A DNA stretch of 54,010 nucleotides, from the NCBI RefSeq assembly GCF_003207795.1, contig NZ_NIRT01000022.1:1-54010 (forward strand), written 5' to 3'. The stretch is from Komagataeibacter nataicola (GTDB lineage Bacteria > Pseudomonadota > Alphaproteobacteria > Acetobacterales > Acetobacteraceae). A program made the position numbers and the translations under genes. The notes under the pieces are model-generated. The model was not told the origin of the DNA. It searched no databases and worked only from the letters and a program-made list of their open reading frames with translations. Below are positions 48,669-54,010 of the stretch, one piece after another. Each line of letters starts with the position of its first letter. Position 1 is the stretch's first letter.

Positions 48669-49603
48669 TCATGCTGCTGACAGGCATGCTGGCCACCGCC
48701 GTACTGGCTGGTGGCGTGCTGGCGCTGGCAGCCCTTGGGGAAGTGCTGGCCGAGCGCGTGGGCGTGACCAACCTCGGGGTGGAAGGCCTCATGGCGCTGG
48801 GCGCGGTGACGGCGGTGATGACCGTCTCGGCGGTGCATTCGCCGTGGGTCGGGCTGCTGGTGGCCATCATGGTTGGCGCTATTGGCGGCATGGTGTTTGC
48901 CTTTGGCGCAGTGGTGATGCGGGCCAACCAGGTGCTGTGCGGACTGGCCACGACCTTCATGGGGCTGGGGCTGTCAACCGCGCTGGGCCACAGCTACGCG
49001 GGCCAGCCTGTGGAGACAACGTTCGGGCATGTCACCATCCCGCTGCTTTCCTCCATTCCCGTTATCGGCCCGGCGCTGTTCGGGCAGAATATCCTGATCA
49101 TACCGATTTACGTGCTGCTGCCGCTGGCGGTGCATTTCATCATGTTCCGCACCCGGCACGGGCTGAACATGCGCGCGGTGGGCGAGAACCCGGCGGCGGC
49201 GGATGCGGCGGGCATTCCGGTCATGGCCATGCGCTTTTGGTACGTAACCCTTGGCGGCGCCATGGCGGGCATGGCAGGCGGCTACCTGACACTGACCTAT
49301 GTGCCGGTCTGGTCGGAGGGCATGGTGGCGGGACGTGGATGGATTGCGCTGGCGCTGGTGATCTTCGCGGGCTACCGGCCTGTTATCGTCACCCTCTCGG
49401 CGCTCCTGTTCGGGCTGGTCACGGCGCTGTCCTTTGTGGGACAGGCGCATAACTGGCCGATTGACCCCGCCTTCCTCAACATGCTGCCCTATGTTGGCAC
49501 CATGGCCTTCATCATCGTGCCGGTGGTGGTATGGCACCGCATGCGCCGGGTGATGGCAGCGCCAGCCGCCCTGGCCCAGCCCTATTACCGCGACGTGCGT
49601 TAG
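48665..49603 (+). CDS. BMP-type ABC importer permease, subunit 2
   Basis: This 312-residue membrane protein is the partner permease, with about eight helices. LAERVGVTNLGVEGLMALGA near the start matches the second permease of nucleoside importers. AVGENPAAADAAGIPVMAMR is the coupling loop. An ATGA overlap with the first permease implies coupled translation and equal amounts of both. It is the last gene of the importer operon; the next gene converges on it, 7 bp away. Confidence 0.9.
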   Translation: MIMLLTGMLATAVLAGGVLALAALGEVLAERVGVTNLGVEGLMALGAVTAVMTVSAVHSPWVGLLVAIMVGAIGGMVFAFGAVVMRANQVLCGLATTFMGLGLSTALGHSYAGQPVETTFGHVTIPLLSSIPVIGPALFGQNILIIPIYVLLPLAVHFIMFRTRHGLNMRAVGENPAAADAAGIPVMAMRFWYVTLGGAMAGMAGGYLTLTYVPVWSEGMVAGRGWIALALVIFAGYRPVIVTLSALLFGLVTALSFVGQAHNWPIDPAFLNMLPYVGTMAFIIVPVVVWHRMRRVMAAPAALAQPYYRDVR

Positions 49604-49610
49604 CCCCGCC

Positions 49611-50693
49611 TTATGGCAGGGGCTGGACAGGGTGCAGGATATCGGCGGAGATGCGGCGGGCGTAGCTGGCGGAATTGAGGCTGTCGGGAAACTGGCCGAG
49701 CAGCTTGAGTTCATCGACATAACGCGCGATCTGGGTTTTCAGGTCATTACCCACGGGGCTGATGCCGAGCACCTCATGGCGCATCATCTGCAATATGGCG
49801 TCCTGCTCCATACCATCAACGCGACCATCGAGCAGGCTGGCCGCCTCGGCCATATGGGCGGGGAGCCAGTGGGCAGCGTTATAAAGCGCCAGCACGAGGG
49901 CTACGGCAGCCGCAGGCGTATCACGCAGCACATCGGTGGAAAGACCCAGCGCGAGATTGGTGCGCCCGGCATATAACCCGTTTACGCTATTGACCAGTTC
50001 CACCACATCCAGCGCCGGGTTGCGCAGCAGCCGCCAGGCCAGGGGATCGTGCAGGGCCACGGCATCGACCGTGCCTGCGGCAAGCGCGTCATCAATTTCA
50101 TCTGGCGGAAGGATGACCCAGTTGGGCGCGGTGTCAGGGTTCAGCCCCTTGCGGCGCAGAATGATGGAGAAGAACAGCCGGTCGGCCATATCGGCATTCA
50201 GCACGGCAATGCGGCGGCCCACCAGATCCTCGATCTTGGCAATGCGCAGCTTCCGCCGCACCAGCAGGCGGAAGGTGCCCGCCTGCAACCCCATGACCAG
50301 CCGCACCGGCAGATCAGGGCTGGCCTGCCAGGCCTGCAGCCATGACAGCACGGGCGCTACCGCCGCCATGGCGCGCCCGGCCTGCACATCGGCAATGGCG
50401 TCGCGCCCGTTGGCCACGTTTTCACGCAATTGCACGTTCAGGTGGTACTGCAAAAAGAAATCCTGCCGCAGGGCCACATTGTACAGGGTGGAGGACTGGG
50501 CGTAGGGCCATGACAGCATCATGTCATGGGGCTGGCCATCAAGCAGGGCATCATCGCGGCGGACGAGGCGCGCCTGCTGGCGGCTCTGCACCCATTGCGA
50601 GCCCAACACGGCGCATCCACCCGCCACCAGCATGGGCACTACGGCGCGACGGAGCAGCTGACGCGGCTTTCCTTCCCTGTTCTGTTCGACCAT
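49611..50693 (-). CDS. orphan NMT1/SsuA-like substrate-binding protein with an N-terminal anchor
   Basis: This 360-residue protein has the type 2 periplasmic binding fold of the NMT1/SsuA/TauA group: LRENVANGRDAIADVQAGRA, LVGRRIAVLNADMADRLFFS, and DDALAAGTVDAVALHDPLAW are typical. Known relatives bind nitrate, sulfonates or thiamine precursors. A single hydrophobic stretch (about residues 14-32) without a clear cleavage site suggests a signal anchor or uncleaved lipid-less anchor. No ATPase or permease genes are next to it on its strand, and the BMP permeases converging on it are of another family. The ligand is unknown. Confidence 0.75.
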   Translation of the reverse strand: MVEQNREGKPRQLLRRAVVPMLVAGGCAVLGSQWVQSRQQARLVRRDDALLDGQPHDMMLSWPYAQSSTLYNVALRQDFFLQYHLNVQLRENVANGRDAIADVQAGRAMAAVAPVLSWLQAWQASPDLPVRLVMGLQAGTFRLLVRRKLRIAKIEDLVGRRIAVLNADMADRLFFSIILRRKGLNPDTAPNWVILPPDEIDDALAAGTVDAVALHDPLAWRLLRNPALDVVELVNSVNGLYAGRTNLALGLSTDVLRDTPAAAVALVLALYNAAHWLPAHMAEAASLLDGRVDGMEQDAILQMMRHEVLGISPVGNDLKTQIARYVDELKLLGQFPDSLNSASYARRISADILHPVQPLP

Positions 50694-50838
50694 TGGCTGC
50701 GGTTTCTCCTGAGATGCGAAGGCATTACCCTTCTTTTAGCCTGCCGGGGTTCCCTTTTTTCCCCTTTTTTAAAAAAAGTTCAAAAGAGGGGTTTACGCTC
50801 CCCCATCAGTGTGGCTATAAGCTGCTCACCAACGCTGA

Positions 50839-50914
50839 TCCCGAATAGCTCAGTTGGTAGAGCAAGCGACTGTTAATCGCTGGGTCGTAGGTTCGAGTCC
50901 TACTTCGGGAGCCA
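50839..50914 (+). tRNA. tRNA-Asn (anticodon GTT)
   Basis: The 76-nt gene has acceptor stem TCCCGAA pairing with TTCGGGA, an encoded GCCA end, a T-loop GTTCGAGTC, and an anticodon loop CTGTTAA with GTT at 50872-50874. It marks the point where the window turns from core to accessory content. Confidence 0.96.
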
Positions 50915-51178
50915 CCTTTCTTTAAAAATTAGTGTTAGATCAGTAGGTTACGGATTTCGTCAAATCTGAACCCGCGATGGGCGATGCGCTTTCCGGGGAC
51001 GTGCTGACACGTTCAGACCGGTTTCTTATGCTGTCTGGCTCTGTTCCAAACCCCCATCATTTCAGTTCCCTCCACAGTCACCAGCCTACAGAGGTGGCCC
51101 GTCCGTTCGGACAGTTTTGTGGGCTTGATAAGCTATACCCGGTTGTCGTTATGCCGCCATCCTGACGGCGCTGCTATT

Positions 51179-51216
51179 GGCCATCTGGCCCGGGGTTAAC
51201 ACCGGGCCAGATGGCC
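51179..51216. terminator. perfect 15-bp hairpin at the 3' end of the IS3-type element
   Basis: GGCCATCTGGCCCGG (51179-51193) and CCGGGCCAGATGGCC (51202-51216) are exact reverse complements around an 8-nt loop containing GTTAAC. It lies between the transposase end and the left terminal repeat. No T run follows on either strand, so a terminator role is only one option. Confidence 0.5.
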
Positions 51217-51274
51217 CAGGCACATCATGATACGCCTCATCGGGCGTGCGTCGAGCCAGTGCCGGGTGCGGACG

Positions 51275-52027
51275 TTACCCGTTATAATGGGCGATCCATC
51301 CGGCAAGCCTGGCCCGTAGCTCCGATCCGGTCTCGAACGCGTGCAAATAGACGCATTCATATTTCAACGGCCACCACAGACGTTCGATGAGCGCGTTGTC
51401 CAGCCAGCGACCGCGCCCATCCATGCTGATGCGAACCTGGCGTCGTTCCAGGACCTCGGTGAACGGGAGCGTCGGGAATTGTGAACCCTGGTCCGTGTTG
51501 AAAATCTCCGGGGTGTGCCGTAGCGCACCAGCGCATTCCGGGCCTCGACGCAGAACTCCGCATCCATCGTGTTCGACAGACGCCAGGACAGCACCTTGCG
51601 CGTGCGCCAGTCCATGACCGCCACCAAGATAGAGAAAGCCCTTGTGCATCAGGATATAAGTGATGTCGGAACACCACACCTGGCTGGGTCGGTCGATGAC
51701 CAGATCCCGCAGCAGATACGGATATTTCCGATGCTCCGGATGTGGCGCCGGTCATGCGCGGCTTCTGGTAGATCGCCCGCAGGCCCCTTCCCGCCATGAG
51801 CGGCGAGTCCGCTTGCGGCCGACATCGTGGCCGAGACGACGAAGATGTCGGCCCATCTGACGGGACCCGTAATACGATGTCTCCAGGAACTGCGCGTCGA
51901 TCAGCCGCATCAGTTCCAGATTCGCCTCGCCCTGCGGCACAGGCTGGCAGGAAACGCCCGATCGGTTGAGTTGCAGCAACGTGCATTGCCGCACGACCGA
52001 AACCCGGGGCCGCTTCAGGTCGATCAT
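51275..52027 (-). pseudogene. IS3-family transposase OrfB, broken by frameshifts
   Basis: Pieces of an rve/DDE integrase domain appear in three frames. In order they are a start with LIDAQFLETSYYGSRQMGRH, then GLRAIYQKPRMT, then VWCSDITYILMHKGFLYLG (first catalytic Asp), then VAVMDWRTRKVLSWRLSNTM, then FNTDQGSQF (second Asp), and finally LDNALIERLWWPLKYECVYL (the Glu region). At least four frame changes are needed to join them, so no active enzyme can be made. Confidence 0.75.
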
Positions 52028-52282
52028 TTACCGCCCCTGATCACACCCAACCGAACAGAGGCATCGCGCAAAAAATCACGTTCCACCAGCAATTGGCCAA
52101 TCTTCGCATGCCGCTTCTCCACGTCGGCCGGGCGGGCTGTCGCCTCCGCTGCGGTCTTGCCAGAAAAGATGCGCGCCATGCTTCGACGCCAGTTTCGCCA
52201 GCGTCTGCTCGCCCCGGATCGCCTCCAGCGCAACACGAGACCTGAACTCACCCGAATACCGTTTCCGCGTAACCTTGCCCAT
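52024..52282 (-). pseudogene. IS3-family transposase OrfA, broken
   Basis: The start [20 protein letters not shown] is the helix-turn-helix of IS3-type OrfA. After [10 protein letters not shown] the frame breaks and part of the helix-turn-helix region seems lost. The end continues in another frame as [20 protein letters not shown] and DFLRDASVRLGVIRGGK. It overlaps the OrfB start by 4 nt, the arrangement expected for IS3 frameshifting. Confidence 0.7.
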
Positions 52283-52381
52283 AAAACCCGTCCTCGCTCA
52301 GGTCGGGGTATAGCTTAACCACCTGCCCGAAAAATGGGGACCGCCTCTCGTGCCGGGTAACGGGCATGATCCGCATGCGGC

Positions 52382-52936
52382 CTACCACAACGACGGTCCA
52401 TGTCGCCATGAAGGGGGATAATTCCAGCGATGCTGCAGAATGACTGACGTGGTCTGGTCAGGCTGGGTCCGGATTTCCTTGACGGCAATATTCATGGCGC
52501 CGATTTCCGTAACCGCATACCAGACGCCAGCAGGCAGGCGGGAGAAGGCAAACTCTCCGTCCGCACCACATGTGGCATGCCGGACGAACGGCGCGAGAGC
52601 AGCAGAATCAACCTTGGGTCCGGTCATCGTATTGTAACGGAACATATTATCCACGACAGGATCAGAAGCCGGACTTTGAGGCAGCAGTTGCACGTCGTAC
52701 CCGGCACAGGTCAGTTCATGCCCTTTGCCAACAGCATACTGGATAAGTCCGCCATGAAGATTGGGAACACTCTGATGGTCAAAAACACGCTTGGATGCCG
52801 AGCCGGTGATGGTGGCCGTCCCCTCTTTGGTAGACCATGACATATCCTGCGCACTGGCTGGTGCCCGTATAGAATCAGGATAGGGATGGCACGCTGCCAG
52901 AAACAGACCTAAAATTATAAATATGCACTTATTCAT
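52382..52936 (-). CDS. unknown small lipoprotein
   Basis: The protein is not recognised. From ATG 52936 it has 184 residues and a clear lipoprotein signal (MNKCIFIILGLFLAACHPY, lipid-bearing Cys16). An in-frame ATG at 52969 exists but weakens the signal. Near residues 125-145, GEFAFSRLPAGVWYAVTEI resembles the small beta-sandwich of carboxypeptidase-like regulatory domains. One further cysteine pair (ELTCAGY, HATCGAD) could form a disulfide. It lies in the accessory tail beside the IS3 remnant, and lower GC than the core suggests transfer. Confidence 0.65.
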   Translation of the reverse strand: MNKCIFIILGLFLAACHPYPDSIRAPASAQDMSWSTKEGTATITGSASKRVFDHQSVPNLHGGLIQYAVGKGHELTCAGYDVQLLPQSPASDPVVDNMFRYNTMTGPKVDSAALAPFVRHATCGADGEFAFSRLPAGVWYAVTEIGAMNIAVKEIRTQPDQTTSVILQHRWNYPPSWRHGPSLW

Positions 52937-52969
52937 TACTGTATAATTTCCATAAAAAAATGATCTCAT

Positions 52970-53321
52970 GCTGTGTTCCAGCGATAATCGTATCCATTTT
53001 TGTTACATTATACAAATCCATGCCGGGCATGCATGGATTACGCGTTCAGCGTGGCCATCGCCCTGACAAAGGCTCAGGGAGCGATCTGGCAACTGGCTTT
53101 TCTTAAAACGCTTTATTAATCGCAATAACTGATTATCATTTTTAATGTCGTAAATGCATTGCCATTTAATGTTGAAACCCCGTTTTCCTGAACCGATTAT
53201 GGGTCATGTCTACAACAGGCCGCATGCGTTAGTTGCCAATCCATATTGACTGATGCACGATCTGCCGCACAATCGGCAGAACAGTCATGAATGAACAGCT
53301 CGGCATCAGAGAGGCACGCGC
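52970..53321. other. AT-rich intergenic region before the secreted protein gene
   Basis: About 350 bases hold no gene I can support. A short inverted repeat, TCCATGC / GCATGGA, occurs near 53016-53038, and a GATTATCATTTTTAATG stretch at 53131-53147 recalls half of a Fur-type site but does not form a full one. The base composition contrasts with the GC-rich core. Confidence 0.4.
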
Positions 53322-53864
53322 ATGAATTCGTTTATTCCGTGCAGAATTCTTTTCTTCTGCGCCGGCGCTCTTGCAGTTTTTTCCCTCGGGTTGCGGGATG
53401 TACAGGCGCAGGATGCTGATTCGCACGGCCCCTCTGCCGCCCAGCGGGCCGAGATTGAACAGGCCGTGCACGAGGCCATGCAGCATGATATTCAAAGCGC
53501 GGCCGATTACAGGCTACCCAAGGATTTTTTCGCCCGCATGCTGCCCCTCATCAGGGCAATCCGGCAGGCGCATCTCACGCCGCCGATGCAGACAAAAAAC
53601 ATGCCGCTCGCCGTCACGATCCGCCGCACCGAGGCCATGCCGGACCTTCAGGCAATCCTGCAGGCGCATGATATGTCGGCGCGGGATTTTGTCATGAGCC
53701 TCACCACTTTTGAAATGACGGCCACCATGAGCGATGCGCCCCCGGCAGACAAGAAAAAGGCCCCGAAACTGAACCGGGATAACGTGCGGCTGATCCAGTC
53801 CCACCGGGCGCTGACGCAGGCGCTTTTGCATGACATGGATGAAGATAGCGAGAAATTACAGTAA
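53322..53864 (+). CDS. unknown small secreted protein
   Basis: The protein is not recognised. Its 180 residues begin with a good Sec signal peptide (MNSFIPCRILFFCAGALAVF, cut probably after VQA near residue 29). The mature part is mostly helical and charged, with QRAEIEQAVHEAMQHDIQSA and DFVMSLTTFEMTATM, and ends in a lysine- and aspartate-rich tail. Such proteins are usually periplasmic. AGAGAGGC lies upstream of the ATG. It stands alone between an AT-rich gap and the right-hand IS. Confidence 0.65.
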   Translation: MNSFIPCRILFFCAGALAVFSLGLRDVQAQDADSHGPSAAQRAEIEQAVHEAMQHDIQSAADYRLPKDFFARMLPLIRAIRQAHLTPPMQTKNMPLAVTIRRTEAMPDLQAILQAHDMSARDFVMSLTTFEMTATMSDAPPADKKKAPKLNRDNVRLIQSHRALTQALLHDMDEDSEKLQ

Positions 53865-53911
53865 TCCCTGCCAAGGTGCGGCCCAATATTGCCATGAATG
53901 ATAAAATTTTT

Positions 53912-54010
53912 TAGCAGCCTGTCGGGTTGGGGTACCCTGTGAAGGGGTAAGGCTGTAGAGTGTCGCGATGAGCCGCTTCATCCCGTTTGACCGATCCCAG
54001 CCGTATCTTC
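53912..54010 (+). mobile_element. 5' end of an insertion sequence, cut by the window edge
   Basis: TAGCAGCCTGTCGGGTTGGG (53912-53931) is the exact inverse complement of the terminal repeat at 130-149. A short leader and the first codons of a transposase follow. The element is on the same strand as the one at the left edge. Confidence 0.75.
53968..54010 (+). CDS. transposase, N-terminal fragment
   Basis: The frame begins ATG at 53968 and encodes MSRFIPFDRSQPYL before leaving the window. This is a typical start of IS1182-type transposases (MSRFIPFDRSQPYLLPP-like, from memory). The C-terminal fragment at 2-94 probably comes from another copy of the same gene. Confidence 0.65.
   Translation, partial: MSRFIPFDRSQPYL

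Larger units (their letters stand above)
51091..52347 (-). mobile_element. degraded IS3-family insertion sequence
   Basis: The element reads leftward. Imperfect terminal repeats are GAGGTGGCCCGTCCGTTCGG at the left (51091) and GAGGCGGTCCCCATTTTTCG read inward from the right end (52347). Between them are an orfA and an orfB broken by several frameshifts, and a 15-bp hairpin near the left end. The ends are estimates, good to a few bases. I could not find a clear target-site duplication. Confidence 0.7.

Noticed and set aside
50761-50791. CCCC-T6 / A-rich-GGGG foldback near the start of the orphan binding protein
   Set aside because: It is an imperfect low-complexity stem without the nested arms of the other palindromes, so it was not listed as a family member.
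50839-50914. Possible phage or island attachment site in tRNA-Asn
   Set aside because: I found no second copy of the tRNA 3' end and no integrase in the window.
50977-51165. A 62-codon open frame between tRNA-Asn and the IS3 remnant
   Set aside because: It has no ribosome binding site or recognisable motif and runs across the left IS boundary.
53129-53147. Fur-box-like AT-rich stretch
   Set aside because: Only a partial GATTATCATT match with no second half. Nothing nearby is an iron gene.

Overview
The window reads as chromosome of an acetic acid bacterium (Acetobacteraceae, most like Komagataeibacter/Gluconacetobacter). The grounds are the high GC content, the alphaproteobacterial order of the division and cell-wall (dcw) cluster, MucR and GapR regulators, and AT-rich intergenic palindromes set in GC-rich DNA. 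The genus is inferred from overall resemblance; no database search was possible.

Layout. Positions 1-149 are the 3' end of an insertion sequence. Positions 201-9877 are mixed housekeeping and accessory genes: a LysR regulator; a leftward mucR-sppA-ihfB group; a divergent ArsR/BigR-like regulator and TauE/SafE permease; a UdgX-type uracil-DNA binding protein; a FUSC exporter; and guanine deaminase. tRNA-Ser(CGA) follows, then rplU-rpmA-obg-proB, a leftward proline-rich membrane protein and gapR, zwf with a small membrane protein, a broken SMI1/KNR4 (SUKH) gene, an alpha/beta hydrolase and RNase P RNA (rnpB).

Positions 18832-44150 hold an almost uninterrupted dcw cluster: mraZ-rsmH-ftsL-ftsI-murE-murF-mraY-murD-ftsW-murG-murC-murB-ddl-ftsQ-ftsA-ftsZ, then lpxC-bamD-recN-ligA. 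Most junctions are 1-4 nt start/stop overlaps. A likely sigma70 promoter lies before mraZ and carries three TGGGN repeats at 10-bp spacing, a candidate MraZ autorepression site. Together these genes make lipid II, assemble the divisome, start lipid A synthesis and fold outer membrane proteins.

Positions 44245-50693 hold a small unknown gene, a four-gene BMP-type (purine nucleoside-like) ABC importer and an orphan, membrane-anchored NMT1/SsuA-like binding protein. After tRNA-Asn(GTT) at 50839 the content turns accessory: a wrecked IS3-family element, a small lipoprotein and a small secreted protein. From 53912 the window ends in the 5' end of an insertion sequence whose terminal repeat matches, inverted, the one at the left edge. 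The two edges are therefore probably copies of the same IS in the same orientation.

I did not find a clear undescribed multi-gene system. The most interesting signals are the histidine-rich periplasmic tails on the adjacent FtsL and FtsI, the nested intergenic palindromes, the MraZ-box promoter, the BigR/TauE sulfur-type pair, a perfect 12-bp inverted repeat at the start of sppA, and the frameshifted SUKH gene.
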